Part shown: positions 42,817 through 53,279 of the stretch, piece after piece
How positions within the stretch are numbered: position 1 is the first letter of the stretch
Layout: each line of letters opens with the position of its first letter
Assembly (NCBI GenBank): GCA_905339235.1
Contig: CAJPFG010000034.1
Location: forward strand, 1-60,623
Length of the DNA: 60,623 nucleotides
From: Phycisphaerales bacterium
GTDB taxonomy: Bacteria; Planctomycetota; Phycisphaerae; Phycisphaerales; UBA1924
Direction of reading: 5' to 3'
Translations under genes and position numbers: made by a program
Notes under the pieces: generated by a model
What the model was told of the DNA's origin: nothing
What the model saw: only the letters and a program-made list of their open reading frames with translations
The model's database searches: none

Positions 42817-43152
42817 TCCTGCGACATCGTCGTGACTCTCGCGCGACTGGACCGAATGCAGGACAACCGACCAAAACCACCCGAATGGGGCTCGCCGCGC
42901 CACCGCAACATCCCCACCAAAGGGGGTGCGAGCACCGTGCCCGACTCACATTATGGGCGAGCGAAAGATCCTATCGACGTGCGCGCCTTCTCCCGAGCAG
43001 CACAGCCCGTTTACCGTGCATTCGTCGCTGCGAATCAGGCCCGGCGCCGTCTCCACGCGCCCAACCCAATCGCCGCAACCGCAACGCCCATCACGCCCGG
43101 CGTGGGAATCAACTCGATCCGCGCCGCAATACGCCCTCGAACAGGCTGCGAA
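42817..43152. other. 336-bp intergenic region without a complete gene
   Basis: No complete gene is visible on either strand. It should hold the promoter of the thiol-protein/kinase pair near 42820-42960. Its only coding-like content is the orphan sorting-tail segment at 43035-43115, described separately. Confidence 0.5.
43035..43115 (-). pseudogene. Orphan PEP-CTERM-type sorting tail (gene remnant)
   Basis: On the minus strand this stretch translates to E-L-I-P-T-P-G, a 14-residue hydrophobic helix (VMGVAVAAIGLGAW) and R-R-R-R-A followed by a stop: a complete PEP-CTERM-like tail. The frame contains no ATG, GTG or TTG before the tail: an in-frame TGA occurs about 75 bases upstream, inside the FHA gene's 3' end, whose stop codon is 38 bases before the segment. 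The body of the gene is therefore missing or joined only by a frameshift. Confidence 0.65.
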
Positions 43153-43527
43153 CTACCGCTGCTCGATCGTCGGCCTCATCTTCTGCCCGCGCTGCTTGTA
43201 CGCGTTCATCGCGCTGAGTTTGTCGGGGAACTCGCTGGTCATGTACATGATCTTCGTGTTTCCGATCTGCAGTTCGTCGTTGTCCATCAGGTCGCACTCG
43301 TTCTCGATCTTGCGGCCGTTGATGTACAGCCCGTTGGCCGACTTCATGTCCAGCACCACGTACTTGCCGGGTCCGTCGTCGTACCGGATCTGGATGTGCT
43401 TGCGCGAAACCCGGTCGTCGAGAATCTGCACCGGGCAGCCCTCATCGCGCCCGATCACCGTCGTGCGCTTCCCCAGCGGAAAATACAAACCCTCGCTCGG
43501 ACCGGAAACTACCAGGATCGACGGCAT
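43153..43527 (-). CDS. FHA-domain protein
   Basis: A 124-residue phosphothreonine-binding module. Conserved positions are readable: LGKRTTVIGRDEGCPVQILDDRVSRKHIQI (in parts, residues 18-47; GR, S and RKH motif), and SANGLYINGRKIENECDL (about 63-80; N and NG). It is almost a bare domain followed by a short tail of charged residues. It probably recognises a Ser/Thr-kinase-phosphorylated partner; no kinase is adjacent. ATG 43527 gives the natural strand start; an extension to 43596 exists. A PEP-CTERM remnant follows its stop. Confidence 0.9.
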   Translation of the reverse strand: MPSILVVSGPSEGLYFPLGKRTTVIGRDEGCPVQILDDRVSRKHIQIRYDDGPGKYVVLDMKSANGLYINGRKIENECDLMDNDELQIGNTKIMYMTSEFPDKLSAMNAYKQRGQKMRPTIEQR

Positions 43528-43668
43528 GCGAAAAGCCCCTTGTGAATGGTGCGATAGCCTATCACGGGATCGCCCTTTGCACAATGCCCGCGCCACGGCC
43601 CCGCGCAGGCGATTTTCCGCCGGTGCGAACTCCGGCCGCGGAAGGGCCCCTCCACCCGTTCCACGCCC

Positions 43669-45141
43669 CTACAGCAGCGGGCTCAGCAGTTTCGCGCAGT
43701 TATCCGCGAACCGCCGATACAGCGGCCGCCGCTTCCATTCCCCGAGCGTCACCGCCTCCCCCTCGTTCATGTAGTGCCGCTGCATGAACCGCAACTGCTT
43801 CACGAACGCCTCGTCGTACACCATCACCGACGACTCGAAGTTCAGCCAAAAACTCCGCACGTCGAAGTTCGCCGTCGTCACCATCCCCACGTGCCCGTCG
43901 ATCGTGATCGTCTTCGCGTGCAGCAGCCCCTCCATGTGGTGCACGATCTTCACCCCCGCATCCAGCAGGTCCTCGTAGTGCGACCGCGCCGCCGCCGCCA
44001 CCAGCCGCGCGTCCAGCACGTCCGGAAGCACCAGCGTCACCTCCACCCCCCGCAATGCCGCGTTCGTCAACGCCGACTTGGTCGCCTCGTCGGGAATGAA
44101 GTACGGCGTCGTCAGGATGATCTCACGCTTCGCCGCGAACAGCATCCCCAGCATCACCTGGTGCATCGCCTCCGCCTGCGGGCCCGGCCCCGACGGCAGC
44201 ACGTGCACCGGGCACCCGTCCGCCAGCGGCGCGTTGCTGTTCGCGAAGTACCGCTTCTCGTCCGCCAGTTCCTCCTCGCTATCCACCAGCCAGTCCCGCA
44301 GGAACACGCTCTGCAGGGCCTGCACCGCCGGCCCCTTGATCCGCACCGTCGCGTCGATCCACGGCCCGGTCTTGCGGTGCCGCCGCCGCCACCGGAATGT
44401 CTCGTCGGTCATGTTCTGGCTGCCGCAGTACGCCACCTCCGAGTCGATCACCGCGATCTTGCGGTGATTCCGCAGGTCCACCCGCGCCAACAGCATGCGC
44501 AGCGGGTTCACCGGCAGCGCCTCCTCCAGCCTCACGCCCCCCGCCCGCATCCGTGCGCACTCCGGGCTCCTCACAAACCCCTGCGCCCCGACCGCGTCCA
44601 CCAGCACCCGGCACGCCACCCCGCGCTGCGCCGCCCGGATCAGCGCATCCGCCACCTGCTGCCCAGTCCCCGTCGGTTGCCAGATGTAGTACAGCAGGTG
44701 GCAGTGGTCCTTCGCGTTGTCGATGTCCTCGATGATCCTCCGAAGCACCGGGGCGCCCGTTCCCAGAATCTCCACCTGATTCCCCTTCAGCGGCGGCAGC
44801 CCGCACGCCGCCGTTCCCAGCCGCGCCAACGCCGCGTACGGGCTCGCGTCCGGCTCCCATACCAGCCCGGACTTCGCCCAGAACAGCACCGCCTCCTCCT
44901 CGATCCGACGCGTCCCGCGCTGGTACCGCTCCGCCCTCCGAAACCCCAGCCGCGGCTCGCCCACCAGCGCATACAGAAACAACGACAGAAACGGCAGCAA
45001 AAACAGCACCACCAGCCACGTCAACGCCACCGACGCCGGCGCACGCCGCAGAATCACCCGCACGATCAGCGCGACTCGCACCATCGCGTCAACTATGAAG
45101 AGCGCGCCCGTTATCGAAATGGTCATCCCATCCAGCGGCAT
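43669..45141 (-). CDS. cls: Cardiolipin synthase (phospholipase D superfamily)
   Basis: Condenses phosphatidylglycerols to cardiolipin at the inner membrane. 490 residues: two N-terminal membrane helices (about 10-27 and 40-61), then two PLD catalytic motifs, NHRKIAVID (His226) and HAKTITID (His408). The linker HLLYYIWQPTGTGQQVADALIRAA and CGSQNM and TTANFD segments are characteristic. Both HKD motifs are intact. ATG 45141 is used; a second Met five residues in is possible. It is divergent from the small membrane protein at 45194 with 52 bases between. Confidence 0.94.
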   Translation of the reverse strand: MPLDGMTISITGALFIVDAMVRVALIVRVILRRAPASVALTWLVVLFLLPFLSLFLYALVGEPRLGFRRAERYQRGTRRIEEEAVLFWAKSGLVWEPDASPYAALARLGTAACGLPPLKGNQVEILGTGAPVLRRIIEDIDNAKDHCHLLYYIWQPTGTGQQVADALIRAAQRGVACRVLVDAVGAQGFVRSPECARMRAGGVRLEEALPVNPLRMLLARVDLRNHRKIAVIDSEVAYCGSQNMTDETFRWRRRHRKTGPWIDATVRIKGPAVQALQSVFLRDWLVDSEEELADEKRYFANSNAPLADGCPVHVLPSGPGPQAEAMHQVMLGMLFAAKREIILTTPYFIPDEATKSALTNAALRGVEVTLVLPDVLDARLVAAAARSHYEDLLDAGVKIVHHMEGLLHAKTITIDGHVGMVTTANFDVRSFWLNFESSVMVYDEAFVKQLRFMQRHYMNEGEAVTLGEWKRRPLYRRFADNCAKLLSPLL

Positions 45142-45193
45142 CGGCTCGCAGTCTACTCCTTTCCCTTCTATCCTTGCTCACCCAGGGGACGCC

Positions 45194-46782
<1,589 letters not shown>

Positions 46783-46785
46783 CCT

Positions 46786-46840
46786 CAAGTGGCATCAGCC
46801 CCCGGCTGATGCATCGGCCCGTCTTCAGGCCGAGCCACCA
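46786..46840 (+). repeat. REP-like palindromic element after gap
   Basis: CAAGTGGCA opens the element four bases after the gap stop codon. An outer GTGGC/GCCAC pair (46789-46793 and 46834-46838) encloses two hairpins: CATCAGCC/GGCTGATG (46793-46800 and 46804-46811) and TCGGCC/GGCCGA (46814-46819 and 46828-46833). The layout suggests a cloverleaf-like fold. A related element follows the acyl-CoA dehydrogenase stop at 57565. It may also help terminate transcription. Confidence 0.6.
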
Positions 46841-47015
46841 CGGCGACCGCGCCTGCTCCACGGGCCATCGAGCGCCTCTTGCGCATGCCGGCGTGTCCGC
46901 CGGTTCCCTGATCGAATACGATTGCCATCGTCTAACACGATTGCCATCGAGACGAAACACGATCTGCATCCGGGCCCCCTCTACCCTTTTGCCTCTCGCG
47001 TTTCGCCCCCCCTCC

Positions 47016-49076
47016 TCACGCCCTCCGGTCCGACGACTCTTGCCTCGTCCGCATCTCACCGCCCATCTCGGCCACGGTCGGCAGCGTCAGCGTCATCGTC
47101 GTGCCCTTGCCGAGTTTAGACTGGATGTCGAGCGTGCCGCCCGCCCGTTCGCAGACCGCGTGCACCAGCGACAGGCCCATGCCGCTCCCGGGGCCTCCGA
47201 CCGCGGTCGGGCGGTCCTTGGTGGTGAAGAACGGCTCGGTCGCCCGGCGCTGGGTTTCCTCGTCCATCCCGCAGCCGTCGTCGATCACGCGCAGCCGCAC
47301 GCTCGCGCCGTCTTCCCCGGGGCGGGCCTCGATCGTGACGCACCCCGCCTCCGCCCCCGCGGTATCGGGCATCTGCCCCGCGCCCCGGGCCTTGAGCACC
47401 GCGTCGCGCGCGTTGTGCACCAGGTTGAGCACCGCCTGGCTCAGCCGATGCGGCGAGATCCGCACCGGCGGCAGTCCCGTCGGCACATCGCACTTGAGCC
47501 GCACCGGCCGGGCCCGCCCGCCCTTGCCCGACAGCGACGACTCCAGCAGCCCCTGCACCGTCACGCACCACGAGGCCAGTTCCGTGGCGCCGATGATCCC
47601 TTCCTTCTCGGGATCGTGCGCGAACAGCGAGAGGTTCCTCGACATGGCCCGCAGGTGATCCACCAGCGCGGTGATCACCGCCATCTCCCCCTTGATCTTC
47701 TCGTCCGTCTCCGGATTCGTCAGCAGTTCGTCCAGCCGGGTCCCCAGCGGCAGCGTGATGTTGTTGATGTCGTGCGCCAGCCCCGAGGCCAGCGTGCCCA
47801 CCGCCGCCATCCGCTGCGTCATCGCCGCCGCCCGCTCCGCCCGCCGCACCTCCGCCGTGCGCTCCGTCAGTTCCTCCTCCAGCCGCACCTGGAATCGTTT
47901 GGACAGATCGATGTCCAGCACCACGCAGGTGGCCCCGACGATGTCGCCCGCGCTGTTCCGCAGCGGGGCCGCGCTCACACGCATCCACACTTCCCGCCCG
48001 TCGTCGTGGACGTAGAGCGCCTCCATGCCCGGCACCACCGCCTCGCCCCGCAATGCCCGCTGGCTGGGCCAGTTCTCCGGCGGAATGATGTTCCCCTTCT
48101 CATCCCAGAAGCGCCAGCGCTTGGCCCGCTCCGGCAGCGTCGAGGGCACCGCCTTGGGAACGTACAGGTCCATCGTGGCGTTGGTCAGCACCCACTTGCC
48201 CGTCTTGTCCGTCACGCCCACGCCCACGGGAAGTTGCTCGACCACCGCACGAAGCCGCGCCTCGCTGTCGCGCAGCGCCTGCTCGATGCGGGCCTTCTCC
48301 GTGATGTCGTTGGCCATGCCCGCCACCAGCACGTGATCGTCGTGCCCCATCTTCAGCAGGAACCGCCGCCACTCCAGGACGCGCCGCCCCCCGCGACCCT
48401 CACCCGCCCCCCGCCCGTCCAGCGGCTCAATCTCCTCGAACGACGCCCCCGGCTTGCCCGACTCGCGCACCGCCCGGATGTGCTCGACCGCGATCTTCGC
48501 CAGCCGCGGCGGCAGCAGTTCCGCGTGCGTCCGGCCGATCACCTGCTCGCGCGTCTTCCCCAGCGCATCGGCCATCGCCTGGTTGGCGTACACAATCTGC
48601 CCCAGCCCGTTGGTCACCCACTTGCACGCCGGGGCGTCATCGACGAACGCCCGCAGCATCGCGTCGGCGCTCCGCTGACGCTGCTGCTGCCGCTCCGCCA
48701 GAAACGCCGTGACCGTGGCCGTGACCGCCGAGAGCGCGAACAGCGAGACTTCGATGGCCCCCGACTCCGCGCCCCCCAGGAAGCGATTGCTGAAGAGGAC
48801 CATGGCCCCGCCCAGCCCCAGCACCGATGCAACCAGAAACGGCAACGCGCGGACAAGCAACACCAGCGGCATCATCACCAGAAACAGCGTGATGAACGGC
48901 ACCCGGTCCCGGAGCGAGGGATTAAGGGGCAGGCGGGCGAGCAACGCAAGCGTCACGGCCCCGATCGCGAGCGCAAACTGCGCCCAGAGCGGCCACGCTC
49001 GTATGGAACGCGACCCACGATTGAGCAACACGCGGTGCAAGTGGCCCCCCTTCCAAGTTGTGCCCGAGAACCCCAT
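47016..49076 (-). CDS. PAS-containing sensor histidine kinase
   Basis: 686 residues. Several N-terminal membrane helices (about residues 22-100) precede a short coiled coil, then two PAS-like domains (about 130-260, with KWVTNGLGQIVYANQAM, and about 270-400, with VGVTDKTGKWVLTNATM). The transmitter has the phosphoacceptor in GTLASGLAHDINNI (His435) and an ATPase domain with NLVHNARDAV, DDGCGM and GSGMGLSLVH. All key residues are present. This is the NtrB/LuxQ-like HisKA_3-free class. No response regulator adjoins. ATG 49076 lacks a good ribosome binding site, and starts further upstream or downstream are possible. Confidence 0.88.
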   Translation of the reverse strand: MGFSGTTWKGGHLHRVLLNRGSRSIRAWPLWAQFALAIGAVTLALLARLPLNPSLRDRVPFITLFLVMMPLVLLVRALPFLVASVLGLGGAMVLFSNRFLGGAESGAIEVSLFALSAVTATVTAFLAERQQQRQRSADAMLRAFVDDAPACKWVTNGLGQIVYANQAMADALGKTREQVIGRTHAELLPPRLAKIAVEHIRAVRESGKPGASFEEIEPLDGRGAGEGRGGRRVLEWRRFLLKMGHDDHVLVAGMANDITEKARIEQALRDSEARLRAVVEQLPVGVGVTDKTGKWVLTNATMDLYVPKAVPSTLPERAKRWRFWDEKGNIIPPENWPSQRALRGEAVVPGMEALYVHDDGREVWMRVSAAPLRNSAGDIVGATCVVLDIDLSKRFQVRLEEELTERTAEVRRAERAAAMTQRMAAVGTLASGLAHDINNITLPLGTRLDELLTNPETDEKIKGEMAVITALVDHLRAMSRNLSLFAHDPEKEGIIGATELASWCVTVQGLLESSLSGKGGRARPVRLKCDVPTGLPPVRISPHRLSQAVLNLVHNARDAVLKARGAGQMPDTAGAEAGCVTIEARPGEDGASVRLRVIDDGCGMDEETQRRATEPFFTTKDRPTAVGGPGSGMGLSLVHAVCERAGGTLDIQSKLGKGTTMTLTLPTVAEMGGEMRTRQESSDRRA

Positions 49077-49158
49077 CGTACCAGAAAAAGCACCGGGCCG
49101 AGCGGAGAATCGCGCCTGCCTGCCCCGTGCGACCCCCCACAAACCGCGTCCAAACGCG

Positions 49159-49539
49159 CTATTTTACCCCAAACGCCGTTCCCGCGTATTCGTATCGGGC
49201 GAAGACGTGATCCGGCTCTCCCGAGGGCAGAATACGCGCCGCCGCCTCGCACGCTTCGCGCAGCAGAGGTTCGGCTTCTTCGAACTTGCCGGCATCCACC
49301 AAAACTCCGCCGAACTAGCGGAGGCTTGCCGTCCGCGACTCGTGCCCGGGCTTCAGCAGAGCCCGCTTGATCGCCACCATCTCACGGCCCGCGGCGATCG
49401 CCTCATCCGGCTTCTCGCGTGCCAGCAGAATCTGCGAATACGAATCGAGCGCGCGGGCCAGCGTGAGGTGCCGGTCGCCGTACAGGCGGCGGACGAGCGC
49501 CACTTCTTGGACCCGCTCCTTCAGATGGCCCGAGATCGC
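49159..49539 (-). pseudogene. Broken TPR-protein fragment
   Basis: One minus-strand reading frame translates as a run of TPR repeats of the kinesin-light-chain type: a block with VALVRRLYGDRH, LTLARALDSYSQILLAREKPDEAI and AAGREMV, an in-frame TAG at 49317-49315, then LVDAGKFEEAEPLLREACEAAARIL in the same frame to a stop at 49161. Another in-frame stop (TGA, 49542-49540) precedes it. Two internal stops and missing ends show decay. Such TPRs are common at the C-terminus of planctomycete Ser/Thr kinases, so this may be a kinase-gene relic. Confidence 0.7.
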
Positions 49540-49582
49540 TCACTCGGGCATGATATCGACGCACGGTTCCGGCGGCGCTGCG

Positions 49583-50656
49583 CTACACCACCGCCAGGTA
49601 CGCCGCGATCACATCCCGCGCCGCAAACAGGTCCTTCTTGTCGATCATTTCCGTCACCGTGTGGATGTACCGCGTCCCCACCGTGATCCCGATCGCCCGC
49701 GCGCCCGCCGCGCTCTGCTGGGCCGCGGCCCCGTCCTGCCCGCCCGCCGCCAGAATCGTCCGCTGGTACGGGATCTTGTGCTTCTTCGCCAGCGCCTCGA
49801 ACTCGTTCACCAGCCGGTGATCCGCGATGAACGACGAGTCCTTGATGTGCAGGCCGAATCCCAGCCCGTGCTTGGTCACCGTCTCCTCGTCAGGCACGCC
49901 CGGCGTGTCGCACGCCAGCGTCACATCCAAGCCCAGCCCGATGTCCGGCTGCACCCGGTGGCTCGCCGTCTTCGCGCCCCGCAGCCCAACCTCCTCCTGC
50001 GTCGTGAACGCCACCACGACTTCGCACGAGTGCCCGCCACCCGCCGCGTCCAACTTCTTCACGCTCTCGATCCCCAGCCAGCACGCCACCCGATTGTCCA
50101 GCGCCTTGCTCACCACCTTGCTCCCAATCTCGATCGCCGGCTCGTCCATCACCACGTAGTCGCCCACCTTGAACTTCTTCTTCACATCCTCGGCCTTCAT
50201 CCCCGTATCTACAAAGAACTCCTTCACCTCCGGGATCTTTTCGCGGTCTTTCGGGGCCGAGATGTGGATCGGCCGCCCGCCCGGATTCATCACGCCCTTG
50301 AAGTCCCCGCTGTCGGCGCACACCAGCACCCGCCGGCTGAACAGGTTCCGCGTGTCAAACCCGCCCGCCGGGTTCATCCACAGGAACCCGTTCTTGTCGA
50401 TGCTCGTCACGTAGAACCCGATCTCGTCCATGTGGCACAGCAGCATCACCCGCGCGGCACGAGCCTCCTGTTTCCCCTTCCGCCCCTTCTTCCCGCCCCG
50501 CGGCCCGCGCGTGCAGATCAGCGACCCCATCGCGTCCGTCTCGACGCTGTCGAACAGCCCCTCGATCTCCTTCTCGATGAGGGCGCGCACGCGCTCCTCG
50601 CGCCCCGGCACGCCGGGGGTTTCGCACAGACGCTTCAGAAGTTCGATGTTTTCCAT
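49583..50656 (-). CDS. M42-family metallo-aminopeptidase
   Basis: Co-catalytic zinc aminopeptidase/deblocking enzyme forming large tetrahedral complexes in related organisms; cytoplasmic. 357 residues. Motifs visible: LLCHMDEIGF (zinc His, about residues 71-80), KALDNRVACW (Asp ligand), TTQEEVGLRGA (catalytic Glu pair), LACDTPG (Asp) and the final RYIHT (His ligand). An Arg/Lys/Gly-rich insert (GPRGGKKGRKGKQEARAAR, about 50-68) is unusual for the family. ATG 50656 is used. Annotations in databases may call it an endoglucanase; M42 peptidase is the better name. Confidence 0.92.
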   Translation of the reverse strand: MENIELLKRLCETPGVPGREERVRALIEKEIEGLFDSVETDAMGSLICTRGPRGGKKGRKGKQEARAARVMLLCHMDEIGFYVTSIDKNGFLWMNPAGGFDTRNLFSRRVLVCADSGDFKGVMNPGGRPIHISAPKDREKIPEVKEFFVDTGMKAEDVKKKFKVGDYVVMDEPAIEIGSKVVSKALDNRVACWLGIESVKKLDAAGGGHSCEVVVAFTTQEEVGLRGAKTASHRVQPDIGLGLDVTLACDTPGVPDEETVTKHGLGFGLHIKDSSFIADHRLVNEFEALAKKHKIPYQRTILAAGGQDGAAAQQSAAGARAIGITVGTRYIHTVTEMIDKKDLFAARDVIAAYLAVV

Positions 50657-50758
50657 GATGACATCCTTCTAGGTGGATTGGCAGGATAGCAGGAACGGAG
50701 ATGCGCAAGGAACGAGAATCAGTCGAAGCCATAGCGCCGAGCGGGGAAGCGAGTGGGT

Positions 50759-50845
50759 GAGCGGAAGAGTGGGGGACTGGGAGAGCAGGGCGCCGCTGAT
50801 CCGGCTCCTTCTCTCCCCCCCTTCCCCCCTTCCCCTCTTCCGCTC
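50759..50845. repeat. Long imperfect inverted repeat before ygfZ
   Basis: The arms GAGCGGAAGAG (50759-50769) and CTCTTCCGCTC (50835-50845) match perfectly over 11 bases. Complementarity continues inwards through G-rich and C-rich runs (GTGGGGGA, TCCCCC) with mismatches. The 3' arm ends 27 bases before the ygfZ start. It may form a large RNA hairpin in the leader or be a small mobile palindrome. Confidence 0.55.
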
Positions 50846-50872
50846 CCTTGACAACCACGGTAGGATGTACCC

Positions 50873-52141
50873 ATGGCCCGCCAAAGCCCCATGCGGCGCA
50901 CCCACTACCAGGCCGAGGCCTCCCTCCTCGCCTACGGCGCCGAAAACCAGCCCGATTCCGCCATCGAACTCGTCGGCACCTTCGGCGAACTCGAACTCGA
51001 ATACGCCGCGCTCCGCAAGAACTGCATCCTGCTCGACCAGCCCCAGCGCGGCCTCATCGAACTCACCGGCAAAGACCGCCTCGAGTTCCTCAACCGCATG
51101 GTCACTCAGGAAATCAAGGGCCTCGCCCCCTTCCGCATCCGCCGCACCTTCTGGCTCAACAAAAAAGGCCGCGTAGACGCCGACATCCGCATCATCGACC
51201 TTCCCCGCCGCACCATGCTCGAACTCGACGCCCTCGCCTCCGAACGCACCCGCACCGGCCTCGCCCACTACGTCATCTCCGAAGACGTCAAAGTCTCCGA
51301 CCGTTCCGAACCCCTGCACCGCCTCTCCCTCCACGGCCCGACCTCCCTGCACCTGCTCATGGCCGTCGCCCAGCACGCCACCGGCGCCGACGCCTCCGGA
51401 CCCGCTTTCGAAGAACTCCTGCCGGATCGAGCCTGCGTCGTCCACATCGCCGGCGCCGAAGTCATCATCTACCGCGAAGACTCCGCCGGTGAAATGGGCC
51501 TCGAACTCATCGTCCCCGTCGAGCACGCCGCCAAGATCTACGCCCTGCTCATCGAGGCCGGCCGCGAGATGGAATCTCCCGATGGCATGACGCCCCCGCC
51601 CAACCCCTGGCGCCCCGTCGCCAGCCGCGTCAAACTCCGCCCCGCCGGCTGGCACGCCTACAACATCGCCCGCATCGAAGCCGGCACCCCGCTCTACAAC
51701 ATCGACTTCGGCGCCGAAAGCCTCCCCGCCGAGTCGGGAGTCATCGACGACCGCGTCTCGTTCACCAAGGGCTGCTACCTCGGCCAGGAAATCGTCGCCC
51801 GCATGCACTCGCGCGGCCACCCCAAGCAGGCCCTCGCCGCCGTCAAGTTCGACGTCCGCCGCGACGACGCCACCCAACTCCCCATCCAGCCCGAAAGCGG
51901 CGCCCAACTCTTCACCGAGTCCGACCCCGTCACCGCCATCGGCGCCATCTCCAGTTCGACCCTCAGCCCCATGCTCGGCTCGGTCCCCGTCGCCCTCGCT
52001 TCCATCAAATGGGGACACCACGAGCCCGGCACCACCCTCGTGACCACCGTCGCCGGCGGCCCCCTCAAGGGCACCATTCAGCCGACACTCACCTTCTGGT
52101 CCCGCGGCCTCAAGCGCGCTTCCGAGCAATCGCTCCAATAA
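50873..52141 (+). CDS. ygfZ: Folate-binding YgfZ/GcvT-family protein
   Basis: Belongs to the aminomethyltransferase-like fold that binds tetrahydrofolate; YgfZ helps maintain iron-sulfur enzymes. 422 residues, longer than E. coli YgfZ (326). The diagnostic YgfZ motif KGCYLGQE (about residues 300-307) is present with its key Cys, alongside LTGKDRLEFLNRMVTQEIKGL (about 63-83) and GMGLELIVP-like EMGLELIVPVEHA (about 203-215). The C-terminal extension after residue 350 is less conserved. ATG 50873 is used. The gene is convergent with ribD, leaving one base between stops. Confidence 0.88.
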   Translation: MARQSPMRRTHYQAEASLLAYGAENQPDSAIELVGTFGELELEYAALRKNCILLDQPQRGLIELTGKDRLEFLNRMVTQEIKGLAPFRIRRTFWLNKKGRVDADIRIIDLPRRTMLELDALASERTRTGLAHYVISEDVKVSDRSEPLHRLSLHGPTSLHLLMAVAQHATGADASGPAFEELLPDRACVVHIAGAEVIIYREDSAGEMGLELIVPVEHAAKIYALLIEAGREMESPDGMTPPPNPWRPVASRVKLRPAGWHAYNIARIEAGTPLYNIDFGAESLPAESGVIDDRVSFTKGCYLGQEIVARMHSRGHPKQALAAVKFDVRRDDATQLPIQPESGAQLFTESDPVTAIGAISSSTLSPMLGSVPVALASIKWGHHEPGTTLVTTVAGGPLKGTIQPTLTFWSRGLKRASEQSLQ

Positions 52142-52142
52142 C

Positions 52143-53279
52143 TCACACCCGCGGCGCTCGGTACACCAGTTCCACATCTCCGCCCACCGACTTCACCCGC
52201 CACAGGTTCAGCCGCTTCGCCGACGTCAGCGACTCCGCGATCCGTCCCACCGCCGCCGACTTCGCCAGTTCATCCCCCAGCAGCATCGGCGCGATGTACA
52301 CCACCGCCTCGTCCACCAGGTCCTGCTCGAAAAGCGTTCCCAGCAGCCCCGGGCCCGCTTCCACCAGCACCGTCGCGATGTCGTGTTCCTCCAGCAGCGT
52401 CTTGAGCAACTCCCGCAGATCGATCCCGCGCCCGTTGTCCGCCGGCAACACCGGCACGACCTTCACGCCGCTGCGTTCCAGGTCGGCCCGGCGCCTGGCC
52501 ATGATCGCCGACCCCGCCAGTTCCCCGTCGCACGCCACCAGCGTCGGCACCTCGTGCGCCGTCTTCACCATCGCCGCGTCCGGCGGAATATCCAGGTCCG
52601 TATCCGCCACCACCCGCGCCGCCGTCCGGATGATCGGCACGCCCCGCGGCGTAAGCATCGGATCGTCAGCGATCACCGTGCCGATCCCCGTCAGCACCGC
52701 GTCCACCCGCGACCGCAGCCGATGCACCCGCCGCCGCGCCACGTCCCCAGAAATCCACTTGCTCTCCCCCGTCCGCGTCGCCACCCGCCCGTCGATCGTC
52801 TGCGCCCACTTCGCGATCACCCACGGCAACCCCGTCACGGTCCGCTTCACGAACGGCGCCGAAATCCCCGTCGCCAGCGCACTCGCGTTGCTCTGATCGC
52901 ACGGAACCCCGCCCTCCCGCAGCCACGCGGCCCCGCCGCCCTTGCTCGGGTGCGGGTCCTGCCGCGCAAACACCACCCGCGCGATCCCCGACTTCAGGAT
53001 CGCCTCGGTGCACGGCGGCTGCTTGCCCGGCGACGCACACGGCTCCAGCGTCGTGTACATCGTCGCGCCGCGCACGTCCTCGCCCCTCCGCGCCGCGTCT
53101 TCCAGCGCATCCCGCTCCGCGTGCGCCCCTCCGAACCGCCGATGGTGCCCCAGCCCGATCAGCCGCCCGTCGCGCACAATCGCCGCGCCCACCAGCGGAT
53201 TGGGCTCCACCCGCCCGAACGCCCGCAGCGCGTGCCGCGCGGCCAGATCCAGAAACCGTGTGTCGTGTTCCGTGATCAA
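52143..53279 (-). CDS. ribD: Bifunctional riboflavin biosynthesis deaminase/reductase
   Basis: Performs the second and third steps of riboflavin synthesis: deamination of the pyrimidine, then NADPH reduction of the ribosyl side chain. 378 residues. The deaminase domain shows the zinc motif HAERDAL and PCASPGKQPPCTEAI (about residues 50-87), with NPLVGAAIV at the start. The reductase domain follows from about residue 145 (PWVIAKWAQTIDGRVATRTGESKWIS in parts, then GIGTVIADDPMLT). The start is a TTG at 53279 within a TTGA overlap with the upstream gene and with an AGGA box nearby; an ATG at 53342 would overlap too much. No other rib genes are adjacent. Confidence 0.93.
   Translation of the reverse strand: MITEHDTRFLDLAARHALRAFGRVEPNPLVGAAIVRDGRLIGLGHHRRFGGAHAERDALEDAARRGEDVRGATMYTTLEPCASPGKQPPCTEAILKSGIARVVFARQDPHPSKGGGAAWLREGGVPCDQSNASALATGISAPFVKRTVTGLPWVIAKWAQTIDGRVATRTGESKWISGDVARRRVHRLRSRVDAVLTGIGTVIADDPMLTPRGVPIIRTAARVVADTDLDIPPDAAMVKTAHEVPTLVACDGELAGSAIMARRRADLERSGVKVVPVLPADNGRGIDLRELLKTLLEEHDIATVLVEAGPGLLGTLFEQDLVDEAVVYIAPMLLGDELAKSAAVGRIAESLTSAKRLNLWRVKSVGGDVELVYRAPRV

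Noticed and set aside
46922..46975. Short repeats ACGATTGCCATCG as CRISPR-like
   Set aside because: Only two good copies, 20 bases apart, with no spacer structure and no cas genes. It is listed neither as an array nor as an operator.
50847..50852. TTGACA as a -35 box for ygfZ
   Set aside because: No -10 box lies at 16-18 bases; the correct spacing would fall inside the coding sequence.
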